From an uncultured Bacilli bacterium (GTDB lineage: Bacteria > Bacillota_I > Bacilli_A > RF39 > UBA660), in assembly GCA_934086315.1 (NCBI GenBank), contig CAKOHZ010000001.1, positions 558,001-622,000 of the forward strand: 64,000 nt of DNA. The letters are read 5' to 3'. Under the pieces are notes generated by a model, which ran no database searches, was not told the origin of the DNA, and was given only the letters and a program-made list of their open reading frames with translations. The number at the start of each line of letters is the position of its first letter. The stretch's first letter is position 1. Positions 51,673 through 61,771 of the stretch are shown one piece after another. A program made the position numbers and the translations under genes.

Positions 51673-52089
51673 ATGCCTACAATTAATCAATTAGTAAGAA
51701 AGAGTAGAACAGACAAAACTAAAAAGAGTAAAAGCCCAGTATTAAATATTGGATACAACTCAAAAGATAAGAAGAGAACAAATAATACTTCACCACAAAA
51801 ACGTGGAGTTTGTACTCGTGTATCTACTAAGACTCCTAAAAAACCAAACTCAGCTTTAAGAAAAATCGCTAGAGTTAGATTAAGTAACGGATATGAAGTT
51901 ACTTGCTACATTGGTGGAGAAGGACATAACTTACAAGAACACAGCGTTGTTCTAATTAGAGGTGGACGTGTTAAAGACCTTATCGGTGTTCGTTATCATA
52001 TTGTTCGTGGTACTTTAGATACTGCTGGTATTGATAAAAGACGTCAAGGAAGAAGTAAATACGGAACTAAGAAACCTAAGAAAAATTAA
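51673..52089 (+). CDS. rpsL: 30S ribosomal protein S12
   Basis: 138 residues, standard for Firmicutes. [20 protein letters not shown] and [17 protein letters not shown] are the S12 signatures in the decoding centre. The Lys in PKKPNSAL, mutated in streptomycin-resistant strains elsewhere, is the wild-type residue. First gene of rpsL-rpsG-fusA-tuf, with AAAGGAG upstream. Confidence 0.97.
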   Translation: MPTINQLVRKSRTDKTKKSKSPVLNIGYNSKDKKRTNNTSPQKRGVCTRVSTKTPKKPNSALRKIARVRLSNGYEVTCYIGGEGHNLQEHSVVLIRGGRVKDLIGVRYHIVRGTLDTAGIDKRRQGRSKYGTKKPKKN

Positions 52090-52126
52090 TAATAAATAAA
52101 TTACTAATAAGAAAGGAGATAATGAC

Positions 52127-52594
52127 ATGCGTAAGAAACAAGCAATTAAGAGAGATGTTTTAGCAGATCCAATATATAATTCAAAAATGGTTACTAAGTT
52201 AATCAATGGTATCATGCAAGATGGAAAAAAAGGAACTGCACAAAAAATACTATACAATGCACTTGATATAGTAAAAGAAAAAACAAATAATGATCCTTTA
52301 GAAGTTTTAAATAAAGCATTTGAAAACATTAAACCAGCTTTAGAAATAAAGAGTAGACGTGTAGGTGGAAGTAACTATTCTGTACCTATGGAAGTTCGTG
52401 AAGATAGAGCTAACGCCTTAACACTTCGTTGGTTAATCCAATATGCTAAAGCAAGAAACGGAAAAGGTATGGCAGAAAATTTAGCTGCTGAAATAATCGA
52501 TGCTTCAAACGGAATAGGTGGAGCAGTTAAGAAACGTGAAGATACTCATAAAATGGCAGAAGCTAATAAAGCATATGCTCATTATAGATGGTAA
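52127..52594 (+). CDS. rpsG: 30S ribosomal protein S7
   Basis: 155 residues: [20 protein letters not shown] at the start and [34 protein letters not shown] at the end are diagnostic. Head-domain assembly protein; in E. coli the translational repressor of the str operon. AAAGGAGA precedes the ATG. Confidence 0.97.
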   Translation: MRKKQAIKRDVLADPIYNSKMVTKLINGIMQDGKKGTAQKILYNALDIVKEKTNNDPLEVLNKAFENIKPALEIKSRRVGGSNYSVPMEVREDRANALTLRWLIQYAKARNGKGMAENLAAEIIDASNGIGGAVKKREDTHKMAEANKAYAHYRW

Positions 52595-52609
52595 GAAGGG
52601 AGAACACTT

Positions 52610-54682
52610 ATGGCACGTGATGTATCGTTAGAAAAAACACGTAATATAGGAATCATGGCTCACATAGATGCTGGTAAAACAACAACTACTGAGAGAATTC
52701 TATATTTAGGTGGAAACATCCATAAAATTGGTGAAACTCACGATGGAGCTTCTCAAATGGACTGGATGGATCAAGAAAAAGAAAGAGGTATAACAATTAC
52801 TAGTGCTGCAACAACTGTACACTGGAATGGTTATAGATTCAATATAATAGATACTCCGGGACACGTAGACTTTACTATTGAAGTTGCTCGTAGTTTAAGA
52901 GTACTTGATGGTGCTGTTGCATTAATCGATGCTCAAGCAGGAGTAGAAACTCAAACTGAACAAGTTTGGAGACAAGCAAATGATTATATGGTTCCAAGAA
53001 TGATTTGTGCAAATAAGATGGAAAAAATGGGTGCTGACTTTGATTACTCAATGGAATCAATTCACCATAGACTATCTGAAAAAGCAGAAGCAATCATGTT
53101 ACCAATTGGAGCTGAAGATCATTTTACAGGATATGTAGATTTAGTTACAATGAAAGCATATAAATACGATGGAACAGCTGCTCAAAATCTAGAAGAAATT
53201 GAAATTCCAGCTGACATGGTAGATAAAGCAGAAGAAGCAAGAGGAAAATTAATCGAAGCTGTAGCTGACTTCTCAGATGAATTAATGGAAAAATATTTAG
53301 AAGGAGAAGAAGTTAGTGTTGATTTATTAAAATCAGCAATAAGAAAAGCTACATTAGCTGTTAAATTCTTCCCAGTATTATGTGCTGATGCCCTAGGAGA
53401 CAAAGGTACTCGTACATTAATGGATGCAGTTATCGACTATTTACCAGCTCCAACTGATATCGCAGCTGTTAAGGGTGAAGACTTAAATGGTAAACCAATC
53501 GAAAGAAAAGCTAGTGATAGCGAACCATTTAGTGCACTTGCATTCAAAGTTATGAATGACCCATTCGTTGGAAACTTAACATTCTTCCGTGTATACTCTG
53601 GTGTGCTTAAATCAGGAAGTTATGTTATGAACTCAACTAAGGGTGAAAAAGAAAGAATCGGACGTATTCTTCAAATGCATGCTAATCAAAGAAAAGAAAT
53701 AGCAGAAGTATATGCAGGAGAAATTGCTGCTGCTGTAGGTCTTAAAGATACTACAACTGGAGATACACTTTGTGATGAAAAGAATCAAGTTATTCTTGAA
53801 AAAATGGTATTCCCAGAGCCAGTTATTGAACTTGCAATTGAACCAAAATCAAAAGCTGATCAAGAAAAAATGAGCTTAGCTCTTCAAAAATTAGCTAAAG
53901 AAGACCCTTCATTCAGAGCAAAAACTGATCATGAAACTGGTCAAACTATTATTGCTGGTATGGGTGAGTTACACTTAGACGTATTAGTAGATAGAATGAG
54001 AAGAGAATTCGGAGTAGAAGCAAATGTTGGTAAACCACAAGTTGCTTATAGAGAAACTCTTAAGAGTACTGCTGAATGTGAAGGTAAATACATTAAACAA
54101 TCAGGTGGACGTGGACAATACGGACATGTATGGGTTAAATTTGAACCAAATCCTGATAAGGGATATGAATTTGTTGACGAAGTAGTAGGTGGAGTAGTTC
54201 CTCGTGAATACATTCCTGTAGTTGACAAAGGATTACAAGAAGCTCTAGCTGGTGGTGTACTTGCCGGATTCCCAATGATCGATGTTAAATGTACATTATT
54301 TGATGGATCATATCATGATGTAGACTCAAATGAAATGGCATTCAAAATCGCAGCTTCTATGGCATTAAAAGAAGCTAAAAATAAATGTAATCCATGTATT
54401 TTAGAACCAATTATGGAAGTTGAAGTAGTTGTTCCAGAAGAATTCATGGGTACAGTAATGGGAGATTTAACTTCTAGAAGAGGAAAACCTCTTGGAAATG
54501 AATCTCGTGGTAGAGACATAAGCATTAAAGCTATGGTTCCACTATCTGAAATGTTCGGTTACATGACAGTTCTTAGAAGTAACACTCAAGGACGTGGTAC
54601 TTATACAATGATCTTCGATCACTATGAAGAAGTACCTAGAAGTATAGCCGAAGATATTATTAAGAAAAATGGTGTACAATAA
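52610..54682 (+). CDS. fusA: Elongation factor G
   Basis: 690 residues, five-domain translocation GTPase. G1 [17 protein letters not shown]3 [18 protein letters not shown] (NKxD-type), and domain IV/V features [11 protein letters not shown] and GRGTYTM. No deviations from the family seen. Followed by a 97-base gap with a separate promoter before tuf. Confidence 0.97.
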   Translation: MARDVSLEKTRNIGIMAHIDAGKTTTTERILYLGGNIHKIGETHDGASQMDWMDQEKERGITITSAATTVHWNGYRFNIIDTPGHVDFTIEVARSLRVLDGAVALIDAQAGVETQTEQVWRQANDYMVPRMICANKMEKMGADFDYSMESIHHRLSEKAEAIMLPIGAEDHFTGYVDLVTMKAYKYDGTAAQNLEEIEIPADMVDKAEEARGKLIEAVADFSDELMEKYLEGEEVSVDLLKSAIRKATLAVKFFPVLCADALGDKGTRTLMDAVIDYLPAPTDIAAVKGEDLNGKPIERKASDSEPFSALAFKVMNDPFVGNLTFFRVYSGVLKSGSYVMNSTKGEKERIGRILQMHANQRKEIAEVYAGEIAAAVGLKDTTTGDTLCDEKNQVILEKMVFPEPVIELAIEPKSKADQEKMSLALQKLAKEDPSFRAKTDHETGQTIIAGMGELHLDVLVDRMRREFGVEANVGKPQVAYRETLKSTAECEGKYIKQSGGRGQYGHVWVKFEPNPDKGYEFVDEVVGGVVPREYIPVVDKGLQEALAGGVLAGFPMIDVKCTLFDGSYHDVDSNEMAFKIAASMALKEAKNKCNPCILEPIMEVEVVVPEEFMGTVMGDLTSRRGKPLGNESRGRDISIKAMVPLSEMFGYMTVLRSNTQGRGTYTMIFDHYEEVPRSIAEDIIKKNGVQ

Positions 54683-54718
54683 TTAAAGTACACTTTTGCC
54701 AATTTTGTTTATTTAGAC

Positions 54719-54747
54719 TTGAAATATTTTCAAGTATTAGATAAAAT
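54719..54747 (+). promoter_or_regulatory. Internal promoter of tuf
   Basis: TTGAAA (54719-54724), 17 nt, TAAAAT (54742-54747). The -35 box sits in an 8-bp hairpin (ACTTGAAA/TTTCAAGT) that lacks a T tail. Confidence 0.6.
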
Positions 54748-54779
54748 ATATTTATGATGTAAAAAAGGAGGAAAATAAA

Positions 54780-55949
54780 ATGGCAAAACAAAAATTTGAT
54801 CGTTCTAAAGAACATGTTAATATTGGTACTATTGGACACGTTGACCATGGTAAAACAACATTAACAGCTGCAATTACTAAATACTTTGGAGAATTCATGG
54901 CTTATGACCAAATCGATAAAGCTCCAGAAGAAAAAGCAAGAGGTATTACTATTAATACTGCTCACGTTGAATATAGTACTGACAAACGTCACTATGCTCA
55001 CGTTGACTGTCCAGGACATGCTGATTACGTTAAAAACATGATCACAGGTGCTGCTCAAATGGATGGTGCTATCCTAGTTGTTAGTGCAACAGATGGACCA
55101 ATGCCTCAAACTCGTGAACACATCTTATTATCACGTCAAGTTGGTGTACCAAAAATGGTAGTATTCATCAATAAATGTGATATGGTTGATGATCCTGAGT
55201 TATTAGACTTAGTAGAAATGGAAGTAAGAGAATTACTTACTGAATACGGATATGACGGAGACAATACTCCAGTTATTCGTGGATCTGCTCTTAAGGCTCT
55301 TGAGGGTGATGAAAAATGGGTACAACCTATTAAAGATCTTATGGCTGCAGTTGATACATGGATCGATACTCCAGCAAGAGATACTGATAAACCATTCTTA
55401 ATGAGCATTGAAGATGTATTTACTATCACAGGACGTGGAACTGTTGTTACAGGTCGTGTTGAAAGAGGTAAATTAAATCTTAACGATGAAGTTGAAATCG
55501 TTGGTTTAAAACCAACTAGAAAAACAGTAGTTACTGGAATCGAAATGTTCAGAAAATCATTAGATTATGCTGAGGCTGGAGATAACGCTGGAGTTCTACT
55601 TCGTGGTATTAACAGAGAAGATGTTGAAAGAGGACAAATCTTATGTAAACCAGGAAGCATTACACCACATAAGAAATTCAAAGCTAGTGTATACGTTCTA
55701 TCTAAAGAAGAAGGTGGACGTCATACTCCATTCTTTAGTAACTATAGACCTCAATTCTACTTCAGAACAACTGATGTTACAGGTGTAATTACATTACCAG
55801 AAGGTACTGAAATGGTTATGCCAGGTGATAACGTTGATATGACAGTTGAGTTAATTGCTCCAATTGCTATTGAAAACGGAACTAACTTCTCAATCCGTGA
55901 AGGTGGTAGAACAGTTGGTGCTGGTGTAGTTTCTGAAATCATTGAATAG
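54780..55949 (+). CDS. tuf: Elongation factor Tu
   Basis: 389 residues. [26 protein letters not shown] and NKCDMVDD GTPase motifs; C-terminal barrel domains with [19 protein letters not shown]. Delivers aminoacyl-tRNA to the ribosome. AAAGGAGG upstream. Codon choice (more GGT, CGT, GAC) reflects high expression. Confidence 0.97.
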   Translation: MAKQKFDRSKEHVNIGTIGHVDHGKTTLTAAITKYFGEFMAYDQIDKAPEEKARGITINTAHVEYSTDKRHYAHVDCPGHADYVKNMITGAAQMDGAILVVSATDGPMPQTREHILLSRQVGVPKMVVFINKCDMVDDPELLDLVEMEVRELLTEYGYDGDNTPVIRGSALKALEGDEKWVQPIKDLMAAVDTWIDTPARDTDKPFLMSIEDVFTITGRGTVVTGRVERGKLNLNDEVEIVGLKPTRKTVVTGIEMFRKSLDYAEAGDNAGVLLRGINREDVERGQILCKPGSITPHKKFKASVYVLSKEEGGRHTPFFSNYRPQFYFRTTDVTGVITLPEGTEMVMPGDNVDMTVELIAPIAIENGTNFSIREGGRTVGAGVVSEIIE

Positions 55950-55960
55950 TTAGAAACATT

Positions 55961-55987
55961 AAACTCTAGAGAAATCTAGAGTTTTTT
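55961..55987 (+). terminator. Terminator of the str operon
   Basis: AAACTCTAGA (55961-55970), GAAA tetraloop, TCTAGAGTTT (55975-55984), T run. Confidence 0.9.
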
Positions 55988-56028
55988 ATTGTAATATTAT
56001 TCTGATGTAACGTTTTTGACACTCAAAA

Positions 56029-56057
56029 TTGACTTATAAAACAAATTTTGTTATAAT
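56029..56057 (+). promoter_or_regulatory. Promoter of the GH25/LysM gene
   Basis: TTGACT (56029-56034), 17 nt, TATAAT (56052-56057). Confidence 0.8.
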
Positions 56058-56081
56058 AAAGCACAATTAAAGGGGTTAACT

Positions 56082-57929
56082 ATGGAAAATAATGAAAATA
56101 AATCAAAAAGAAAAATTAGCAATAAAGCAAAAACTATAGGTTTAGTTTTAGGAGCAGCAGCGACAATAAATACTATAAATGATGCAAGACAATTAATAAC
56201 ATCAAATATAGTTTCAAGAACTAACGATGAAACAAAAGAAAATACAGTTGGGTATGAAGGATATGATACTAGATTCAATACACGAGTACATTCTAATAAC
56301 TTTGTTGTACTTAAAATAAGTGAAAAAACATTTAATGATATAACTAATTTAAGAAATACATTGCATGAATGCAAAGATAGAAATATTTCAGTATGTATTG
56401 TATTAGATACTAAAGCAGAAGACCTAGCCAAAATGTACAAAGATATTGATTTTTTACAAGCTATATTAAAACAATATGAAATTGATATGCCAATTTATTG
56501 TAATATAGATCATATTATGAATAATAAAAATTTAAATAATGCTGCAAAGGCAACTTTAATAGAAACATTCTTAGATAAAACAACAAGAAGTAGTATGTAT
56601 GTAGGTTTATATGGTACAGATACATTTTTAGCTGAATGTAATGAGTATATAACAAAAATTACTGATTATGATACATTCTTAATAAAAGATAGTGAAAATG
56701 TTAAGTATCCAGGCAGCCATAACATTACTAAAGATTTAAGTGGCAATATAACTGCTAATATAGATTTATCAGAGATCATAAAAGAAGAAAATTTAAATAA
56801 TAATGCTTCACTAGTATATTCTCAAGCTTATAAAGTAAAAGAAGGCGAAACATTACATTCAATAGCACTTACTTGCGGTCTTAGTGAAAATGATTTAAAA
56901 GAATACAACAACATAAGAAAAGTAGAAGTCGGTGACACAATATATATTCCAAATCTTTACATGACTTATAACAAGGATACAAACGAAGCATCATATAATT
57001 ATGCAATAGCAAGAGGAATAGATATCTCAGATTATCAAACAAACATTGATTGGGATAGAGTAGCAGAAACATCGGATTACGTAATTGTAGAAGTAGCTAG
57101 GGATAGCTCCGACTACCTAAATAATGAGGGTTACTATTTAAGCTCAGCAATTAACCAAGTAAAAGGAGCTACAAGTAAGGATATAGATTTAGGATTATAT
57201 TTTTGTATTTCTGAAGAAATGAATAGTGATGTATATAAACAAAGATTAGAGAAATATTTATCTAACTTAGATAATGAAATGGAAGAGCAAAGAATATATG
57301 TGAATAAAGAAAATATTCCAGTATTTATCGCATTTGAAATGTATTCAGAAAATAACGACTATTATGAACTATTACAAACATTTAAAGAAGTATGTGAAAA
57401 TCATGGATATAATAAAGTAGGTATTTATGGTAATAGTTCTATACTTAATTCAATTAGTGAGAACATGATAAAGAAACAAAATAAAACTCTAAAAAATACA
57501 AACTTTTATGTATGGAAGGCAGGAGGACCTCAATATTCACCTAACGAGCATAATGTTGTTGGAATTGGCGTAGATGATTTAGAAGAATATAGGGGAGAAT
57601 CTACTTCAAACTATACAGTGGATATGCAACAAGTAACTAACGTATGTAATGACGTTGGTGCGTCAAACACAGCTGGACATTGCGATGTAAGCTATTTATA
57701 TGATGAAGAAATGTTTGGACATAAATATAGCAAAGAAGAAATGAGCGAAGTAATGGAAGTAGATCTTAACAACTATAGAAATGTACCAACGCATACAATA
57801 ACTTCTGGTGCATTAAATACTATATCAGCATTAACAGCCTTAGGCTACGTAGCAATAGGCCTTAAAGCATTAGCAAAAAAATTAAAACAAAAACATAAAA
57901 ATAATATTGTTAAAAAAACACTAGAATAA
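56082..57929 (+). CDS. LysM protein with two GH25-like muramidase modules
   Basis: 615 residues. N-terminal weak hydrophobic segment (16-32), a first GH25-like module that is degenerate (about 60-240; NIDHIMNN, VGLYGTDTFL), a LysM domain (about 250-290; YKVKEGETLHSIALTCGLSE ... VEVGDTIYIP), a second GH25 module (about 309-520; ARGIDISDYQ, FYVWKAGGPQYS) and a C-terminal membrane helix (about 577-600). GH25 enzymes cut peptidoglycan between MurNAc and GlcNAc. In the second module the usual DxE catalytic pair reads FIAFEMYS, so the first acid is Ala; activity is uncertain. Own promoter and terminator. Confidence 0.8.
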   Translation: MENNENKSKRKISNKAKTIGLVLGAAATINTINDARQLITSNIVSRTNDETKENTVGYEGYDTRFNTRVHSNNFVVLKISEKTFNDITNLRNTLHECKDRNISVCIVLDTKAEDLAKMYKDIDFLQAILKQYEIDMPIYCNIDHIMNNKNLNNAAKATLIETFLDKTTRSSMYVGLYGTDTFLAECNEYITKITDYDTFLIKDSENVKYPGSHNITKDLSGNITANIDLSEIIKEENLNNNASLVYSQAYKVKEGETLHSIALTCGLSENDLKEYNNIRKVEVGDTIYIPNLYMTYNKDTNEASYNYAIARGIDISDYQTNIDWDRVAETSDYVIVEVARDSSDYLNNEGYYLSSAINQVKGATSKDIDLGLYFCISEEMNSDVYKQRLEKYLSNLDNEMEEQRIYVNKENIPVFIAFEMYSENNDYYELLQTFKEVCENHGYNKVGIYGNSSILNSISENMIKKQNKTLKNTNFYVWKAGGPQYSPNEHNVVGIGVDDLEEYRGESTSNYTVDMQQVTNVCNDVGASNTAGHCDVSYLYDEEMFGHKYSKEEMSEVMEVDLNNYRNVPTHTITSGALNTISALTALGYVAIGLKALAKKLKQKHKNNIVKKTLE

Positions 57930-57958
57930 AAGAAGCTTAATTTTAAGCTTCTTTTTGA
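57928..57958. terminator. Bidirectional terminator between GH25 and HelD-like genes
   Basis: 13-bp stem AAAAGAAGCTTAA (57928-57940), TT, TTAAGCTTCTTTT (57943-57955). Confidence 0.85.
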
Positions 57959-59985
57959 TTATATATAATTAGATGATGCTGGCTTCTAGTACATGCAACG
58001 TAATACAAATATCTTTCTTTATAATTAAACTGATTATTAGTGTGTGTATAGACTATAGTTGCATCATATTCTAAACCTTTTGCCATATAAGAAGGTATTA
58101 CCACAAGTTCACGACTAAATGCCTTTGAATTATTAGCAATCAATGTTAATTCTTCGAAATCTCGTTTAAGTAATTTATAAATATCGGCAGCTTCTGTATC
58201 AGTTTTAGTAATAATTGCAATACTTCTATTATTCTTTTTAAGATTATTTATATCATTACTTAATTGTTCCTTTAGATTATCCTCTTGTCTAAATTCTACT
58301 GGTATATGTGTATCTCTTCTAATAGCTGATATTAAGTTAAGACCAAGTATTCTATTAGCGTGTTCTATAATTTCAGGACTTGATCTATAAGTTTTGTTAA
58401 GTTCTATATAATTAACTGAGTCAGGAAATACCTCTTTCAAATCTTCAAGACTCTTATATTCATAATATGGATTTATTGTTTGATTGATATCTCCTAAAAT
58501 AGTAAATTTACTTTTTCTAAGTATCTTCTTAAGTAATATATATTGAAGAACATTATAATCTTGCGCTTCATCTATAATAGTTTGTTCAATCATATAATCA
58601 TATCCAAGAAATGTAAGTAAACTCTTCATGTATACAAACAAACAAGCATCTTCATAAGAAATGTCTTTAGAATCAAGTTTATTTATATATGAATCAGGTA
58701 ACTCTTTATCATACACTTTTTTAAATTCATTACTTCTAAAGAACCCTTTATATATTTCTTTCATATCAATAGAGATATTTAATCTTTCTCTTAACCATTT
58801 TCTTATTTGTTTAGCTCTTGATTTATTACCTCTAAATTCTATTTCAGCTATCTTTAATGATATTTCATCAATTCTCTCAAGTAATGGTATACTTGAATAT
58901 CTTTCATGTAAGTAATAATTTAATTTTTCAAGAGGAACATATAAATCTCTATTAAATATTTCACTAGTAAATCTAGCTTTACTTGTATAATTCTTTATAT
59001 ATTCTTCCATAACAGGAATTATCTCATTAGATTGTTTAAGTTTTATTAAATCTATATATGCTTCCTCATATTTATAGTATCTTTCTATAAAAGAAGTAAA
59101 TGATTCAATATGTTTATATTCTGTTATATATGTTTCTAAGAAATCACTAAATGTTGTTTCTTTAGTATTATCTTCACCAAGTTCAGGAAGTACATTAGAT
59201 ATGTATTCACTAAATATATGGTTAGGAGCAAATATAAGTACTTTATCACTAGTTAAATTCTTAATCTTATAAAGCAAGAATGCTATTCTATGAAGGGCTA
59301 CACTAGTTTTACCAGAACCAGCTATACCTTGAACTATTAAATTCTTATCTTTAGTATTTCTTATGATCGCATTTTGTTCACTTTGAATAGTGTTTACTAT
59401 ATTTTTCATATAGTCATTATTCTTTCTTGAAAGTACTTCTTGAAGCATTTCATCTTGAATAGTAAGTTTACTATCAAATACATGTTTAATCTTAGAATTT
59501 TCTATAGTAAACTGTCTCTTATTATGAAGATATCCTTTCATTATTCCACCAGGTGCTTCATACTGACATTCACCTTGTTCATAATCATAGAATATACTTG
59601 AAATAGGGCTTCTCCAATCATAAATAATGTTATTATCTCCCTTAGTAAGATAGGTAAGTCCTATATAAATATCATTATTTCCTTCATCATCCTCATAAGT
59701 TATCTTACCAAAATATGGACTATTTTGAATCTTATAAAGTTTTTTGTAATACTTAGCTTTCATTTCTAAGTCATCAATTTCTTTATCATTATTTGATAAG
59801 ATAGTTTTCATTTCAGTAGGGTCTAATTCAGCTTTAGTATCCCATACATACTTCTTAAATTCTTGTTGTTTTTCTTCATTATCGTATAAGTCTTGAGCAA
59901 GATTTGAAATAGTTTCACGTAAAAGTTCGGTAGTTAATTCTAGATGCTTTTGTTCTTTCTTTAATTCTTCATCACTTAAATTCAT
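57943..59985 (-). CDS. helD: HelD-like superfamily I helicase (RNA polymerase recycling factor)
   Basis: 680 residues. N-terminal coiled coil (DEELKKEQKHLELTTELLRE) like the arm that enters the RNA polymerase channel, then the UvrD-like motor: GIAGSGKTSVALHRIAFLLY (Walker A), TIIDEAQDYN (Walker B), GDINQTINPY, and a C-terminal VACTRSQHHLIIY. This architecture and length match Gram-positive HelD, which uses ATP to strip stalled RNA polymerase from DNA. Start 59985 follows GGGAGG. A UvrD-family repair helicase is the less likely alternative. Confidence 0.85.
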   Translation of the reverse strand: MNLSDEELKKEQKHLELTTELLRETISNLAQDLYDNEEKQQEFKKYVWDTKAELDPTEMKTILSNNDKEIDDLEMKAKYYKKLYKIQNSPYFGKITYEDDEGNNDIYIGLTYLTKGDNNIIYDWRSPISSIFYDYEQGECQYEAPGGIMKGYLHNKRQFTIENSKIKHVFDSKLTIQDEMLQEVLSRKNNDYMKNIVNTIQSEQNAIIRNTKDKNLIVQGIAGSGKTSVALHRIAFLLYKIKNLTSDKVLIFAPNHIFSEYISNVLPELGEDNTKETTFSDFLETYITEYKHIESFTSFIERYYKYEEAYIDLIKLKQSNEIIPVMEEYIKNYTSKARFTSEIFNRDLYVPLEKLNYYLHERYSSIPLLERIDEISLKIAEIEFRGNKSRAKQIRKWLRERLNISIDMKEIYKGFFRSNEFKKVYDKELPDSYINKLDSKDISYEDACLFVYMKSLLTFLGYDYMIEQTIIDEAQDYNVLQYILLKKILRKSKFTILGDINQTINPYYEYKSLEDLKEVFPDSVNYIELNKTYRSSPEIIEHANRILGLNLISAIRRDTHIPVEFRQEDNLKEQLSNDINNLKKNNRSIAIITKTDTEAADIYKLLKRDFEELTLIANNSKAFSRELVVIPSYMAKGLEYDATIVYTHTNNQFNYKERYLYYVACTRSQHHLIIYNQKEA

Positions 59986-60042
59986 TATAACCTCCCTAGA
60001 GTTCAAGTGTCACATCATTTAAAAATTAACAGCATAAACCAA

Positions 60043-60071
60043 ATAATAGCAAACTAATCTATATTTGTCAA
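60043..60071 (-). promoter_or_regulatory. Promoter of helD
   Basis: Minus strand TTGACA (plus 60066-60071), 17 nt, TATTAT (plus 60043-60048). Confidence 0.8.
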
Positions 60072-60113
60072 TTCAAAATAAAAAAATATTTAAAAACTAT
60101 ACATAAATTCATA

Positions 60114-60142
60114 TTGAAAAACTAAATAATATAAATTATAAT
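60114..60142 (+). promoter_or_regulatory. Promoter of the MFS gene, giving a leaderless mRNA
   Basis: TTGAAA (60114-60119), 17 nt, TATAAT (60137-60142). The ATG is at 60149, only six bases after the -10 box, so the mRNA should start at the start codon. Confidence 0.75.
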
Positions 60143-60148
60143 TATCTT

Positions 60149-61333
60149 ATGATAAAGAAAATAAAAGAATTTGTAAAAATTAATGATGAAGATTTATTAA
60201 TGATAGTCCTTGCTTTCATGTCATTTTCAATTGGTATATGGAGAAACTATAGACAATTATGGCTTGAAAATGTTGGATTTGATGTTCAAAGTATAAGTAA
60301 AATTCTATCAGTTGCTTTAATATGCAGTGCAATTATATCGTTTGTAATAAGTATATATTCAACTAGAGTTAAAGTTAAAAATGTAATAATGCTTACTGGA
60401 ACACTTAGAGCTTTAGCTATGATGGTTCTTCTTTTAAATAGTAATACTTATATAATTAAAGTTTGTATGCTTATCTGTGTAATGTGTGAAACTACATTTT
60501 CAATAGCTTTTTATCCATTATTAACTACTATTAATAAAGATAGAAGTGCGTTTGCTAAACAAGCTTTAATTAACTATTTAGGTAAAGATGCTGGTATCAT
60601 AGTATGTGGACTTTTAATTGGTGTTACTGTAGGCAATATAGTATTTGATTATAATAGTTGTTTGTTTTTAGCAATGATTTCAACTATATTATCAATACTA
60701 TTCTTAATGCTATTTAGCGAGAATAAAACATATAGTAAAAGAAATGTTCTCCCCTTAAAGAAAGCACTAAAAAATTTAAAAAAATCTAAAATTAATAATT
60801 ATTTTCTATTTAATCAATTTATAATGAACATTCCATATGGTATGATATTTGGACTTGTTATGATTATTCTTACTAATTATATTGGATTTAGTGTAGGTAT
60901 TGCATCTATATTTATAATAGTTTGTAATTTAATAGGAAGTGTAGCTTGTTCATTATTTAATCACTATGGAACCAATCTTTCAGTAAGAACAAGTACATTT
61001 ATTAAATATGGTTCTAGAGTTATAGCTTACTTAATAGCATTTTTAATGCCAAATTCCTTAACATTTATATTAGCTATGATAATAGCACATGTGTCAGCAA
61101 GAATACTTGATGACAAAGTAACTGGAACATATTTAGCTAGAATAGACACCAATAGTCAATTCTTATTTGGGAATATTAGATACTTTATACTTAGTCTAGG
61201 CGAGGGTATTGGGGTATACTTAGCAGGTTTTATGTTGGAAATATCATTTAGATCTTTATTTATAGGAGCCTGTGTACTAACAACACTACAAATAATAATG
61301 TTTATAAATCTAGATAAAATAACTGATAAATAG
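60149..61333 (+). CDS. MFS-type transporter
   Basis: 394 residues, about 12 membrane segments in two halves with a central cytoplasmic loop (about 195-215, KRNVLPLKKALKNLKKSKIN). Overall layout fits the major facilitator superfamily; the substrate cannot be read from sequence. No Shine-Dalgarno precedes the ATG (see the adjacent promoter). Divergent from helD. Confidence 0.75.
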   Translation: MIKKIKEFVKINDEDLLMIVLAFMSFSIGIWRNYRQLWLENVGFDVQSISKILSVALICSAIISFVISIYSTRVKVKNVIMLTGTLRALAMMVLLLNSNTYIIKVCMLICVMCETTFSIAFYPLLTTINKDRSAFAKQALINYLGKDAGIIVCGLLIGVTVGNIVFDYNSCLFLAMISTILSILFLMLFSENKTYSKRNVLPLKKALKNLKKSKINNYFLFNQFIMNIPYGMIFGLVMIILTNYIGFSVGIASIFIIVCNLIGSVACSLFNHYGTNLSVRTSTFIKYGSRVIAYLIAFLMPNSLTFILAMIIAHVSARILDDKVTGTYLARIDTNSQFLFGNIRYFILSLGEGIGVYLAGFMLEISFRSLFIGACVLTTLQIIMFINLDKITDK

Positions 61334-61342
61334 TAAAAACTG

Positions 61343-61371
61343 TTGCATTTTACTAAAAAATATAGTATTAT
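61343..61371 (+). promoter_or_regulatory. Promoter of rpsO-pnp
   Basis: TTGCAT (61343-61348), 17 nt, TATTAT (61366-61371). Confidence 0.6.
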
Positions 61372-61376
61372 TAACT

Positions 61377-61455
61377 AGAAGTTTATTCTTGGTTTAGATG
61401 TACCTCTTACTTCTTTACTCAGAATTAACGGATAATTTAGATGAAGGAGGATTTT
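61377..61455 (+). promoter_or_regulatory. rpsO leader, candidate S15-binding structure
   Basis: About 80 nt. AGAAGT (61377-61382) pairs with ACTTCT (61409-61414); inside, GGT (61391-61393) faces ACC (61402-61404). S15 commonly represses its own mRNA by binding such leaders; the fold is tentative. Confidence 0.4.
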
Positions 61456-61459
61456 TAAA

Positions 61460-61729
61460 ATGGCTTTAAGTAAAGACAAAAAGACTAGCATTGTTGAATC
61501 TTTCGCTAGAACTAAAGGTGACACTGGAAGCGTTGAAGTTCAAGTAGCACTTTTAACAGAAAGAATTAACAATCTTACTGAACATATGAAAGAACATAAA
61601 CATGATTATCATACTAATCGTGGATTACTTCAAATGGTTGGTAAAAGAAAGAACTTATTAGATTACTTAAAACGTGAAGACGTTCAAAGATATCGTGAGT
61701 TAATCAAAAAATTAAATTTAAGAAAGTAG
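61460..61729 (+). CDS. rpsO: 30S ribosomal protein S15
   Basis: 89 residues: [40 protein letters not shown] and LNLRK end are standard S15, a primary 16S rRNA binder. AAGGAGG precedes the ATG. rpsO-pnp order is conserved across bacteria. Confidence 0.97.
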   Translation: MALSKDKKTSIVESFARTKGDTGSVEVQVALLTERINNLTEHMKEHKHDYHTNRGLLQMVGKRKNLLDYLKREDVQRYRELIKKLNLRK

Positions 61730-61756
61730 GCACTTATTTTAAGTGTCTTTTATTTT
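61729..61756 (+). terminator. Hairpin between rpsO and pnp
   Basis: GGCACTTA (61729-61736), TTT, TAAGTGTC (61740-61747, one G-U pair), T run. Could be a partial terminator or an RNase site; pnp has no promoter of its own that I can see. Confidence 0.6.
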
Positions 61757-61771
61757 TAGAAGGAGGAAAAA

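Noticed and set aside
54672..54697. Strong terminator after fusA
   Set aside because: GTGTAC/GTACAC is only a 6-bp stem with a 10-base loop and a short T run; tuf may be transcribed partly through it.
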